Assembly: GCA_012274445.1 (NCBI GenBank) | Contig: JAAROD010000004.1 | Span: 248,001 to 312,000, forward strand | Origin: Sclerotiophoma versabilis | Lineage: Eukaryota > Ascomycota > Dothideomycetes > Pleosporales > Didymellaceae | DNA length: 64,000 bases | Direction: 5' to 3' | Notes under the pieces: model-generated | What the model was told of the DNA's origin: nothing | Database searches by the model: none | The model's input: the letters and a program-made list of their open reading frames with translations, nothing else | In this document: positions 53,673-64,000 of the stretch, one piece after another | Layout: the number at the start of each line of letters is the position of its first letter | How positions within the stretch are numbered: the first letter of the stretch is position 1 | Translations under genes and position numbers: made by a program

Positions 53673-54434
53673 CTTGAGTCAGTGTGTCGAGGGTATTGGT
53701 ACAGGGCAAGAGCAAGAGGGGACGTGAAACTAGGCACGCGTGGGGTATCTGTCGCTCTGGCGCGTGGAACCCAAAAAACAATGTCCCGCAGCACGGGCAG
53801 TCGGAGCTTCGAAGCCCAAGGGTTTCTCCGATCCGGGATCACGTGGTTTTAAGTCACGTTTCCTGAGCACCCGAGCCGCCAAGAGCACCTCTTACACGAG
53901 CGACCGCTTCGGGCAAAGCGAACAGGTTTGGGACCAGCCCGTTTGCGGCATCCTTGTTCCAGCTCGGCTGGAGATACGCCATCAGCCAATCGCGCCAGAC
54001 CTGCCCTGAGGATCTCCACATGATGGAACGCATCCTTGCCTGAGTTTGGCCGGGGCTCTTTGCGGTTAGTCTTACCCTGCCGGAACCTCCAGCCTCTCAC
54101 GGGACGAGCGCGAATGCTTACAAGAAGCGCCCTAGGCCCTCAAACCATCGTTCCTTCTACCTCTCACCTCTTGCCCTCACATGTTGTAGTGCCCTCTCTC
54201 CTCGCCAAGTTCTCCTACTTTGGTATTCTCTTACCACTCCCACACCATTCATCACCTTTATTAGCCTCATCCATCACCACGACCATCACGCCTCTTAGCC
54301 GAGCATCAACCTCACCGCCGCTATCGGTCATCTAGCCGCGCCTGTCGCATGCTTCAGTGTCTGGTCAACTGCTAGACAGACTTTTGTATCTTTGAACTGC
54401 ATCTCACTTCTGACCTACTAAACAAGCAGTCATC
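53673..54434. other. Divergent promoter region
   Basis: 762 bp between the starts of cct3 and the next gene. The right half is a CT-rich leader (CTTTATTAGCCTCATCCATC) typical of fungal 5' regions. Confidence 0.5.
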
Positions 54435-55352
54435 ATGGGTCTCAACTACTATGCCTCGTCGCCCACCGTCGTCCTGCAGCCCCAACAACCGCAGGGCTAC
54501 TTCTCACCTCACCAGCGCGCCCACTCGCCGTCAGTCATGGGTAAATTTCGCCCAAAGCACCCTACTCCACCCTCGCTCAACTATCTAGCTGCTGTATCCA
54601 ACGCCACAGCTGGGCGCAAACGATCCATTGCTGACGTCGACGACCCCGAGGAGAACCAACCTACTGGATCTGTCGCCATCCCTGCCCCCGTCAAGTCTCG
54701 CGGCGAGCCTATCTACGGCCCAGGGATGACTCTCATCTATCCTGATGATCCTGGTTACAGCATCGCGGCCGAGTCGCAATCCGGCACGTGGTACGAAGAG
54801 AAGATCGAAACTGAAGAGAAGGCTGCGGCCCGTCCAATCGCAATCTCGCGCAAGTCGCAACGCATCAGTCCGTCTCGCGACGTCACTGTCCCATCGCTCA
54901 ACGACATGAACGCACAGATAAGTGAGGTTATCATCGACGACAACGGCAACACTATCAACACGCTCATCACCTCGCTTGGTGTAGGCTGGAAGAACGTCAT
55001 GACCAACCCCAACCTGCGCGATCAAGCACGCGCGTACGCACGCTTCATCGAGCGGCACTTCGACTTCACTGATGTGGTTGTCATGCTTGAGAAGGAATCA
55101 CTCAATGCCTATCTTGTGCGTGCTAAGCAGCACGGTGTCCAAGGCTACTGGCTGTTCTCTGATACCCTCAAGTGGTGCCAGCTCGTTGGATGGTCCCTTG
55201 AACGCGCTGTTTCTAACCTCATGTCTGGGCCTGTACCTCATTGCGAGGGCGAGCGCATCAACGCCCGCGCCTCTTCCCCGTCAGAACCCGCAACACCCCC
55301 TCAGACCGTCAACGCGCCCGTTGCCGTCGCCGGTGACGCGATGGAGATGTGA
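54435..55352 (+). CDS. Unknown fungal protein (305 aa), conserved-looking C-terminal domain
   Basis: Intronless, from the ATG at 54435 (MGLNYYASSPTVVLQPQQPQ). The first 150 residues are Pro/Gln/Ser rich and disordered, with a KRSIADVDDPEE acidic patch. Residues about 160-265 are globular and helix-rich (LITSLGVGWKNVM, LRDQARAYARFIERHF, DFTDVVVMLEKESLNAYLVRAKQHG, YWLFSDTLKWCQLVGWSLERAV). The tail is again disordered. No known domain is recognised and no membrane segment or signal peptide is seen. Strong codon bias and a good leader argue that it is expressed. Confidence 0.6.
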   Translation: MGLNYYASSPTVVLQPQQPQGYFSPHQRAHSPSVMGKFRPKHPTPPSLNYLAAVSNATAGRKRSIADVDDPEENQPTGSVAIPAPVKSRGEPIYGPGMTLIYPDDPGYSIAAESQSGTWYEEKIETEEKAAARPIAISRKSQRISPSRDVTVPSLNDMNAQISEVIIDDNGNTINTLITSLGVGWKNVMTNPNLRDQARAYARFIERHFDFTDVVVMLEKESLNAYLVRAKQHGVQGYWLFSDTLKWCQLVGWSLERAVSNLMSGPVPHCEGERINARASSPSEPATPPQTVNAPVAVAGDAMEM

Positions 55353-57176
55353 TTGACACACGACTGCACCTTCTCTTCCCCTTTCAGCCTTTTCTTCAAA
55401 GCATGTACGGACGCGTCTCGGTTTCAACCCGCATGTTTTTATTCACGTTCCATGATCTACTGGTTTCTTCTACTCGGCAACTCGGCGTTTGGCAATGGAT
55501 TGGATGGGCTCACTTGGGTGGATTATCGTTATGTACTGTATATTATCATGCTTGTTCGTGCTGCGACAGCTGGATCGCCGATATTCGATCGCGTCGCAGA
55601 CCACACTGCCACTAAAAGTTACAGGCACTTTCAATGAACATATTATCGCTGTCATCTTCTACTTCTCAACGTCCCGTTCTTGATAGCTCAACAATGCAAA
55701 ATCTCGCGCAGCGCAACACCTGACCGGTTCCTGTGACCACCAAAAGGCCCACGGCCATCGCAATTGCCGATCTGCCTCACTTTGCGCAAGATTTTCTTGG
55801 CCGCCCCATCAACTTTCGTCATTTCCATACGATGCGACGAACCGCTCTCCGAGATACGCCGAGCGGTGTCATCCTTCGCAACGAGGAAGTGCGCGAACAT
55901 GCGCGCAAACGATAAGGCGCGTCGAACAGGCAACACGTTCCCTCATCGTGCCAGGCTCAGGCGGAGGGGTGTGCTGTGACGCGAGATTGTCGCGCTATGA
56001 AGCTGGCGCTGGCGACGGACCACCGGCATACCTAAATTCGAACAGATGGCTTGTGCATTGTCTGGGAGACCGCTATTATTGTCGAAGAATTGGAGCGGTG
56101 GCGCAAATCCTGTTCGGATTTCGCTGTGTTGCATTGCACGTTACTGCGCTTGCCCTCCGAGGCGCGGAAGGAACGAGCCGAGCGCGAGAACACTGAGGCC
56201 TTCTCGAAATAACCGTCAACCTTTTGCTGCTTGACACTAGCATGTCTGCATAATCTCTCTTACAGTATGCTTAACTCCTTATAGCAATGGGGGATATTAA
56301 AGATGGTTTATGGCATCCTGATCCTTGTGTCAGCGCCTTCTGCCTTCGCGCCTCTCGTGAATGCTTCCGCGTCAAGCGCTACAACTTGTGGCTCATGCCT
56401 TCAAATGCATTTTGACCATGGATCAAAGTCGATGAATCCTCACGTTACTTTCGGTCAATACTGCTATCGTAGCGCATTCAGGAGGTTATCTTGATCAGAG
56501 GCATTTGAGTTCACTGCACCATGACGGCATCCTCTTCCTTCCAAATCTCGTATGAACCTGGCTAACAAGCTAGCTGACATACTTGTACTCTCACAGCTGT
56601 CTGCTTCAAAGACCTCGTTTGTACCTCGTTTGCACTTCGAGCATGCTCGCACTTGCACAGCCACCGACATCTCTTCGAGCGCTGCCCGTGGGCAGCCCCG
56701 AGTGGACCGAAATGAACACGCCTCAGAGGTGCGCCCTTGTTGGCGGACTCACCGAGCTCGCACTACACACAACGCCTATCGCATGCAACCAGAGTTGAAG
56801 TTTGTGTAGATCTTCTATGCTTTGAGCAGTACTGTTGAGCGACAATGTCAGCTTTCGTCCCAGGCTATGCATGGCTGTGCTGCTTCATAAGCTCACAAGC
56901 CTCGCGAAGCTCCACCCACAAAGCTTACTTCGCTGTTCCATCCCAAAAATGGCTACCTGCGCGGACTAATGGCGATCAGAGACGGTCCGCCTCCTGATGC
57001 TCAGTGGCTATGACATGGCGATACGGCCGGGGATACCTCCGGTGGTGGGTATTTAGGAACACAGGGCCTCCTTCGAGTAACCGGCTTTGAGGTCATCGAT
57101 ACGACAATTTCCTTCCATCTGCACATTACCTTGGAATCTTCATCGACAACGAACGCTCAGCGCAGTTCTCAGAGTC
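55353..57176. other. Intergenic region, no supported gene
   Basis: 1.8 kb. A 63-codon frame at 56303-56494 begins with a signal-peptide-like stretch (MVYGILILVSAPSAFAPLVNASA) and has three Cys; it may be a small secreted protein but has no other support. Other frames lack ATG starts or domains. Confidence 0.4.
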
Positions 57177-58469
57177 ATGGAGGCTTTTGACACACATCTC
57201 GCATCAAAAAAGGATCATATGAACACTAGTTCAATCATCGAGTCTGCAAGAAGCCATACATGTCCCGCCGAAAACTTTAACGGTCCAGCAATCATACCCA
57301 TCGTTGGCCGTTACACCTTCCACGAAATTGCGACCATTGTTGCCGGCGCTTGCGCTATCTTCAGCACACTTATTTGCAGTTTCATTATTGCCGGCCATGC
57401 AACCAACTACTCGTTCCCTGTACAACAACGGCAAATCATCCGCATCGTCTTGCTCATTCCGTGGGTTGCATTGTTCTCTTTTTTGATTGTGCTAGAGGAG
57501 AAGGCTGGAGTCTACATCGTGGAAAGTCTCGACTTCGGATGTGCGATTGCACTATCGGCGTTCTTGCTGTTGATGTGCGATTATGTATTGTCGCATCCGA
57601 CCGGTTTCGATGATCTCTTTGGTGTTGGTGCGAGGAATAGAGGGACGTTGCAGACAAAAGGTCCTGCATGGCTGAAGGTATACAATTTCGTCTCGTTCTT
57701 ATAAATAGGGTTTGCTTACACAAACTCAGCGCATTTGGTTCGGCGTCCTACAGTTCATTCCCACTAGCATCATCATTTGGATCGGCACCATAGTCGCTCT
57801 CGCTGTAGGCCAATACTGCAGGCAGTCCAACAGCGTCCACTTCGCGCATCTCTGGATCACAATTTTCAAGTTTGTCGTAACCACAGTCTCTATTCTCTGC
57901 TGTCTGCGCTTCTACAGCCGCAACAAACCGAAGTTGCTACAGCACAAGATTCTTCTGAAGCTCTTTACGTTCAAGAGCATCATCGGTTTGAATGTGGCGC
58001 AGACTGTACGTCTCTCCTTTCCTCCCTTTCCCGACAAGAGTTTATCTGAGGGCGTCACTGACATAAGACGCAGTTCGTGATCAACATCCTCGCGGGCCAC
58101 GGTACCCTCTCCCCTAATAAATACATGACCTACCACGACATCAACGATGGTCTTGCGTCCCTGATTCTTGCTTGCGAAATGCCAATCTTCGCGCTCCTTA
58201 TGATATTTGCGTTCCCATCCAAGCCCTATAAGAATAGCAACAGGGCAGCCCCTGTAGGACCGGTGAAGGCGATTGTACAGGCGTTAGATATCAGAGACTT
58301 GCTGGGCGCAATTATAAGAGGCCCGATGAGACTGGTCAGGGAGCAAGAAAGGGAGATAAGGAGGGCGGGGAGCATGAAGATGGAGCTGCAGGGTGGAAAT
58401 GGACAGGAGGAATTTGAGGAGGAAACAGGGTACAAGGGACATGGCGACAGAGTCAATGTTGCTGTCTAA
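57177..58469 (+). CDS. OSTA/TMEM184-family membrane protein
   Basis: Three exons, 57177-57677, 57730-58005 and 58074-58469, introns 52 and 68 nt, all phase 0, 390 aa. Start is the ATG at 57177 (MEAFDTHLASKK); the frame upstream opens only at TTG. Seven hydrophobic segments lie between residues 60 and 310, beginning EIATIVAGACAIFSTLICSFIIAGH; RQIIRIVLLIPWVALFSFL and LFTFKSIIGLNVAQT are the conserved blocks of the organic solute transporter alpha/TMEM184 (DUF300) family. Members move or sort solutes or act at vacuole and plasma membrane in fungi; the substrate is unknown. The cytoplasmic tail is charged (REQEREIRRAGSMK). Confidence 0.88.
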
Positions 58470-59857
58470 GCAAGGGTCTTAGCAGCGCTCCAAAGTACAG
58501 TTTTATTTTCAGTGCATGGTTTTTCGCTTTCATGTGGCTGCCTACAGCAAGTGAAGGTAGAGCGTGCGTACTATATCTGCTTGCCTCTACAGCTCTTTCT
58601 TATCTGAACTTACCTACCGCTCTGCTGATCATTGATCTCCGCGCCTCCTGTAAGTACAAGTGCCACTTGTCGCTTTCTTAATACGATCACATTCACCATT
58701 TCGTCAAGTTATGAACTCGGGTCCACAGTTTCGCGATTCGTCGGCGGCGCTGCTACATCAGTAACCTCCCAATTCACATTCACTACTGAGACGCTAGAAA
58801 ACCAAGCTCACTGAGTGTTCTACAAACCCTCAAGCGGTCGAAACCAGCACCAACTGTCTTCATCACCACTTTCGGACTGGAGACCGACTTACATCGACGA
58901 CCAACGTGCAGTCCTCAAGACCAAGTTCTGCCCTCTCGTCACTATTCCTCCGGTCTTCTCGAATAAGACCTACAAGAACTTCTATGCAACTCAAAGTCAA
59001 ACTTCCATTCGCGATCCGAAGGCTCTGATAGCTTTCGCAGACTCAGACTGGGCCTTATCGCAACGATGTGCCAGTTCCCGGAGCGTAGTTCGACTTGAGC
59101 GCCGGAACGGTCTCTCTTCAACGGGAAGCGTTTATAGCTGATTTCTTTAGGGTGTATGTATGTGCTCAACACATGCAGGGAAGCTGGTGAGCCAAGGTAG
59201 ACGTTGCTGACGAAGAGGTCTTGAGGCGTCCTAGTGGAATGGGGGTACTTTTAAATGGCAATGGCATCTCATAGTGGCTGCAATGAGACGATGGTAAGGA
59301 ACAAGAGCAACTTGAGCAAGGTCGCTTTGAACTTGGTCAGCACAGTCCTCACTTTGGGGACAAAAGTTCTCATTTGCTGTCGTATTGCTACCCGGATTAA
59401 GAATCTTCGCAAGGCCCTTAGCTATCATGTTCTTCAATTTTTTCGTCAATGGGCATGTCATGAAATTGTTTTAGGCGGATTAGTGGCTAGCTTTGTAAAG
59501 AGCAAGACCCTCGTACTGCAAGCGACTGGCGGTACCATCTGGACCAAAATAATCACAATGCTCGCAATAGTACTTCGTTTTAACAATTGGTCAAAGAAAA
59601 CTGCAACAGTGTGCACAGACAGTGCGCAGATGAATTGAAGCTTCAGAGACCGAGTGCTAGTTGCATCATCGTCCCGCAATGAAGGAGGAGAACAGGTGAA
59701 GGCATGTGATAGCCTTTCCCACCTTGTGCCATCCGTCCCACTTATATATCTGGTTTCACCTCTGGTGTTTCTTACTCCATACGCTAAACTCATCTCCAAC
59801 TTACCACACACCACTTCTCCAGTTGACCCACAAATCGACCTCAACCGAAGACCACAA
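58470..59857. other. Intergenic region, no supported gene
   Basis: 1.4 kb. Frames at 58632-59141 are joined but interrupted by a stop at 58812 and start at TTG. A minus-strand stretch at 59500-59600 reads YYCEHCDYFGPDG in one frame but no start or partner exon is visible. Confidence 0.4.
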
Positions 59858-60801
59858 ATGGCCACCATGCCTCTACCCCCCTATCCTGGACTATCTGGCG
59901 AGATATGGAGTATTATTCTCTCTCATTTCGACGAGATCGCACTTTGGACCAGTTGTCGCGGGGTGTCTAAGATGCTGCGAGCTAAAGCTGAGTGCGAATT
60001 CTCAGCAGAACGTCTCAAGAATCTGTGCATAGTATGGAGCGCGTCAGGACCGAGACAAATGTTTGTCTGCACCCGCAAGCTACTCAATTATTGCAAGCAC
60101 CACGGACCTTCAGTCTGTCGACAACCTCCGCGCTACCTTTGGTGTGCGCATGAGCTGCTTGATCAATCAAGTAAACGACTCCCATCGACACCACTCTAGA
60201 TCCTAAGCTCGAAGTCCCAGGAATTTATGATCTCCTCTACAAGGTTTTCTCAAACAGCGATCGTAATATTGGCGCTCGACTAGGCCCCAACGCAGAACTG
60301 TTCCAGATATGCGAAACTAGGATCATGCATGGTAGCTGCCCCTCTGACCAACATCGATGTCAATGTAAACGGCGCCACAGAGCTCTTGATTGACTGGAGA
60401 ACATTTTTGGACGGCTTCTTAGGCGCTTATGCCTACAGTCAGCACAAGGCACTGAGTGAGCGACATAAAGATCTGGATTCAGACATCATCGAGGCCCATC
60501 TTTTGCAAACATTCGGATGCGAGAAGGCAATTACCAAAGACGAGCGGGATGAATGGGTGCAGTCCTACGGCTCAGCAGAAGCCCGAAATTGTTTCCAAGA
60601 CGCATATGCGGAGCATGTGAAGCGTTTTCACGACACGGAAGGTATCTTCTTTGAGCCCAACCTCAACTGTGAAGAATCTCACCTGGATAATGCAGCATGA
60701 AGCGAGCTCGAAGTATACATTGACGATTTTATCGAGAGGGGGAGCGGGTACATATTCGAGAAGGTCATCGCAAATCACGGCATCACCTATGTATTGAACT
60801 A
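59858..60801 (+). pseudogene. F-box-like protein gene, disrupted
   Basis: From the ATG at 59858 (MATMPLPPYPGLSGEIWSIIL) an F-box-like start reads LSGEIWSIILSHFDEIALWTSCRGVSKMLRAKAECEF. The frame then changes near 60170-60200 to LEVPGIYDLLYKVFSNSDRNIGARLGPN, again near 60330 to LLIDWRTFLDGFLGAYAYSQHKAL, meets a TGA at 60698-60700, and resumes in the same frame as ELEVYIDDFIERGSGYIFEKVIAN up to 60801. The first frame change could be an odd 31-nt intron but that would be too short. A second partial F-box-like string (LPAELWGLVLSYAD) occurs at 61172-61230, so the area may hold two decayed copies. The protein end cannot be made. Confidence 0.55.
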
Positions 60802-61622
60802 GGCTCCGAACGTTAAAAGAATGAGCGGGGCTCTTTGACGAAACCTAAGGTTGTGGGCTATCTAAGGTTGGGCCTTGGATACCAATAGCTTGCGAAGATG
60901 TGGCCGGGCACCTCTCTGAGAAGCTCATGAGAAAGTATACACTGAAGGGGCGTATAGGAATGATGTGGTTTCATGGTCAACGGATTGGTCCTTTCTTTGC
61001 TTCTTCACTATTTTTCTACTCCCTACCCTCCTTCTCCACCTAATTGGGACTATGATGAGGGCAATTACCTATTTACTCAGCTTACGGCAGCCACCAGAGC
61101 ATCAACGCGTCGCGACGATGAGGAAAGAGAGCAGCCAACCAAGCCCGTAGACAGCTGACTGGGATCCGAATTGCCTGCAGAACTATGGGGTCTTGTACTC
61201 TCATACGCGGACAACATCACGCGTTGAGTGATATGTCGACGGATCTCCTAAGTCACACGAATTGAAGCTGAACATGAGTCTGCCAAGTGTGATTGAAGTC
61301 CTTGGAAAGGTGTTGGGATATTGCAGCCAAAATAAGCGCAGATCACGCAGTAGAGTCGAGTCATGCTTGTTCTTCTTGCAAGTTAAGGAATACCGGTCAG
61401 TAAGCACCACGCATGGTCTTGACCAGTTTGGCTTCCATGCTACGGTTGTCACTCTCGGCTCTGTGAGCTACAACGATGTTACCGGGAGGAAGCATATGAT
61501 AATGGACGCCAATGTACGAGATCGACGGTTGGTTTACGGCAGTTGTCTGTACTCTTCGAAATAAGTTTTCTTTATTGATGACATCAGCACTGCTACACAA
61601 CAAATGTACATATATGCAATAT
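60802..61622. other. Intergenic region with a partial F-box-like string
   Basis: 821 bp. The string LPAELWGLVLSYAD near 61172-61230 is preceded by WDYDEGNYLFTQLTAATRAS in the same direction and a stop; it looks like another decayed relative of the gene to its left. Confidence 0.35.
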
Positions 61623-62703
61623 TCATATCCTGAGCAATGCTCCTTTATACTCCGGTGAGATTTGTGCGCGCCACAACTTATTCTCATTAAGTAAGAACAG
61701 CTGTCCTTCCTTACCGAAGCAGAAGTTGGCGACACCTCCATCGACCAATATCTTCGCTAGGAGCACGCCACCAGGCGACCAGATGTTAACTCCATCTCCG
61801 CACCCGCTATACACGTTCCCGTGTACATCGCACTTGATCCCATCAGGGATGCCAGTGTCGGCCATAGCGAATAATCGCCTGTTGATGAGGAACGGCTGGC
61901 CAGAGTACGTCTTTACATCGAACGCATAGCTATCTTTGTCAGCATGTTTCTTTTCACGTACTTCAACTCGTCCTTAGAACTTACATATGTGATGCTCTCG
62001 TCCAGTCAATGCTGCCATCTCCGTGGATCCAATCTGTATCCGTCATGTAGCAAACCTGCTCGTCTGGACTAAAGCTAATCCCATTCGGCCGTCCAAATCC
62101 ATCTGCCATCGCTCGGATACCCCCTGTCTTCGGATCGAATCGATAAACTTGGTTGGGGAGCTGAGGGGGCGGACGAATGCCTTGCTCAAAGCCATAGGTA
62201 GGATCGGTGAACCATACACTGCCGTCTGAGTGAACAACAACGTCGTTGGGTGAATTGAAGGGCCGGTTGTGGAAGGATGTGATGAGTAGCTCAGACGAAT
62301 ACGAGGTAGACGATGTGTGGTTAGACGGAAGCGGCATGTATGCTATGCCACCGGGCGTGGTCAGCGTTCCTTGAGCGCAGAAGAGGATGCCGTCTTTGTA
62401 GTTGACGCCGCCGTTGGCCAATGGGACATTGTCTGTTGTAATCTCGGTACATGTTGTTTCGATGCTGTGAGTGGATGATGGGAGGGTGATGCGGCTGATC
62501 TGGATGTGTTTTTTGTTGGTCTCGGGATGCAGGTATTGATTGCTTGTTACGAAGAGGGTGTTCGATTCCGCGATGAAGACACCGGCTTCATGGACGAATG
62601 GGTGGTCACTTCTTTCTAAGAGGAGTTCAAGTTTCGGACTGTCGCCTAGTATATCGTGTGCAGTTTCGTCGTAAACTTTAAACGCGGAGGGTTGTTCGGA
62701 CAT
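61623..62703 (-). CDS. SMP-30/gluconolactonase-like protein
   Basis: Two exons, 62703-61985 and 61929-61623, with a 55-nt intron (GTAAGT...GCTGAC...GATAG), 341 aa. Start is the ATG at 62703 (MSEQPSAFKVYDE). The SGL beta-propeller features are present: HEAGVFIAESNTLFVTSNQ with the metal-site Glu, LANGGVNYKDGILFCAQG, PFNSPNDVVVHSDGSVWFTDPTYG with the Asn-Asp pair, and GFGRPNGISFSPDEQVCYMTDTD, then DGIKCDVHGNVYSGCGDGVNIW in exon 2. These enzymes hydrolyse sugar or other lactones with one divalent metal. No signal peptide, so a cytosolic lactonase is likely; substrate unknown. Confidence 0.9.
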
Positions 62704-63280
62704 ATTGGCAGATCGTATTAGAAAGTAGAAGCTCGAGTTCGATCGACGTTCAGTGCTGTAGTCGTCGCTGTCGGGTTTCCGAAAGCACACCAAAACCAGA
62801 CACCGATCCACCGCGGCTTCAGAAGCGGTGTATGAGTGCCCTGGATCGGACGCGTACCCCGACCACAATCACCGAAGAAAGAGACCGGACCGATGGTGGT
62901 GCTAGTGATGATTCGTATGTAAATGTACTACGCGAGTTCAAAAGGGCCGAGATAGGCCAACTGCAGCACGGAGCCTACTCCGCATCTGACCATGGTACAT
63001 GGGTAGTGCCTTACTAGCCACGATCTTGTTCTGTCTTTGCCTGAAGCTATTTGGAACTGACTCAAAATAGCCGCAATTCGACCATGATCATGTGCGCAAC
63101 TGTAGAAAATTCGGCGTCCAAATGTGCCACAGGTGCATTCAAGCGTATCCCTTCACCAGACGGCAGAGCCCGCGGTATATGCAGGGGCGTTCGACCTACC
63201 ATGGATGTCCAGCTTTCAATTCCGGGGTATGGGGTCGGCTCCATGTGCACCTAGCCAAAAGTCCGGGGTGTCACAGTTCA
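62704..63280. other. Divergent promoter region
   Basis: 577 bp between two divergent genes. Two CCGGGG (SYGGRG, CreA-type) sites lie on the plus strand at 63222-63227 and 63263-63268, 41 bp apart. Confidence 0.5.
63222..63268 (+). promoter_or_regulatory. Two CreA-type SYGGRG sites
   Basis: CCGGGG at 63222-63227 and again at 63263-63268, upstream of a sugar transporter, fit carbon catabolite repression. The motif is short and common, so this is only suggestive. Confidence 0.35.
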
Positions 63281-63281
63281 T

Positions 63282-63293
63282 GTATATATAAGA
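63282..63293 (+). promoter_or_regulatory. TATA box of the sugar transporter gene
   Basis: The string TGTATATATAAGA lies about 80 bp before the ATG at 63365. Confidence 0.6.
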
Positions 63294-63364
63294 TTGTAGG
63301 TGCTACTTGACTGCCAGTTTGTCTAGAAGGAGATACCCTCACTGCATCCTCGTCCACCTTCACA

Positions 63365-64000
63365 ATGCCCGAACTTCAAGGCAGACCTCTTCTGCTGACG
63401 GTCAGCTTGTTGACCTCACTCGGCTTCATGCTGATCGGGTATGACAATGGCCTCATGGGCGGAATTGTCAATGCTCCTGCTTTTCAGGATACCTTCAACA
63501 ACCCATCAGCAAACATGATCGGCACCATCGTTGCGATCTTCGAAAGTAAGTCATGAAAAGCAAATAATGTGCTTCGATGCTGACGTATTTCCAAGTCGGT
63601 TGCTTCTTTGGTGCAATGATCACTGCCTTCGTAGGAGAGAAGCTAGGTCGTCGCAAGAGCATCGGTATCGGAGCCATTATCAGCATGATCGGTGCAATTC
63701 TTCAAGCAACTGCTTTTAGCCGTGCGCACCTCATTGTCGGTCGTGTCGTATCTGGTTTTGGACTTGGTTTCATCAACTCCACAGTGCCGGTCCTGCAAGC
63801 TGAGTTCAGCCCAAAGGCGAGCCGCGGTATGTACGTCTGCGCGCAGCTCTCGACTCTCAACTTTGGCATTTTCCTCGTCTACTGGATCGACTATGCTTTT
63901 GTTAGCCACACCGCGAGCTACGCTTGGAGAGTGCCTACAATTCTGCAGTGCATCGTTCTCGCCGCTATTCTGGGCCTTGTTTTCCTCATTCCAGAGACAC
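63365..64000 (+). CDS. MFS sugar transporter, 5' part only (gene runs off right edge)
   Basis: Two exons seen, 63365-63545 and 63596 onward, with a 50-nt intron (GTAAGT...GCTGAC...CCAAG); no stop before the edge. The start MPELQGRPLLLTVSLLTSLGFMLIGYDNGLMGG has the first helix and the GYDNG signature of the sugar porter family. Then come MIGTIVAIFEIGCFFGA, the loop GEKLGRRKSIGIG (the conserved GR..R), LIVGRVVSGFGLG, and VPVLQAEFSPKASRG with the sugar-porter E-x-S/P-x-x-R-G loop. By family it is a hexose or related importer in the plasma membrane. The CreA-type sites upstream fit carbon control. Confidence 0.92.

Noticed and set aside
59490..59610. Minus-strand string YYCEHCDYF that looks like a zinc finger
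   Set aside because: Only one knuckle, no start codon or joined exon; likely chance.
1..64000. CRISPR arrays, IS elements, operons, attachment sites
   Set aside because: None is present or expected; the DNA is fungal nuclear.

Overview
The window is nuclear DNA of a filamentous ascomycete. Short introns (about 48-83 nt, GTAAGT/GTATGT/GTGAGT donors, CTGAC or CTAAC branch sites), compact genes on both strands, HET, DUF3602, Con-6 and AtfA/Opy2 family genes, and an intron-bearing tRNA-Arg all point to Pezizomycotina. Overall protein resemblance suggests Dothideomycetes, probably Pleosporales, but the genus cannot be fixed from sequence alone. No CRISPR array, operon, IS element, rRNA, viral gene or intact transposon was seen.

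Left part (1-13.4 kb): first exon of a PIG-H/Gpi15 gene running off the left edge; a Hub1/UBL5 ubiquitin-like protein behind an RS/RD-rich extension; the U5 snRNP protein Dim1 facing it tail to tail; a GFA/CENP-V-fold protein; an alpha/beta hydrolase; a secreted glycerophosphodiesterase-like protein; a TDP2-like phosphodiesterase; the dynactin actin Arp1; and a DUF3602 protein with three GRGGAGN repeats.

Middle (13.4-31.5 kb): gene-poor. It holds a small membrane protein, the stress bZIP factor AtfA, a 5-hydroxyisourate hydrolase with a PTS2-like peroxisomal signal, and the HOG-pathway membrane anchor Opy2. AtfA and Opy2 act at opposite ends of one osmostress pathway and lie within 7.3 kb. 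After about 2.8 kb without a recognised gene comes a promoter-bearing reading frame of 171 codons broken by two stops, then an SRR1-like gene.

Right-middle (31.5-47.5 kb): a broken HET gene, a DUF7053-like gene, an unknown protein, a secreted M14 carboxypeptidase, a CmcJ/AsaB-family oxygenase-like protein, a probably mitochondrial SDR, a split tRNA-Arg(ACG), a tiny Cys-rich protein, a PPxY protein and a secreted/membrane DOMON-cytochrome b561 protein.

Right part (47.5-64 kb): a decayed fumarylacetoacetate-hydrolase/alpha-beta-hydrolase fusion, a tandem pair of Con-6 genes (one broken), chaperonin subunit CCT3, an unknown conserved-looking protein, an OSTA/TMEM184 transporter, a decayed F-box-like gene, an SMP-30/gluconolactonase-like enzyme, and a sugar transporter cut by the right edge. 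Several of the disrupted genes carry stops of the kind that C-to-T (or G-to-A) transitions produce, suggestive of, but not proof of, RIP-like mutation. Starts were placed at ATG; several long reading frames open only with TTG/GTG and were trimmed accordingly.
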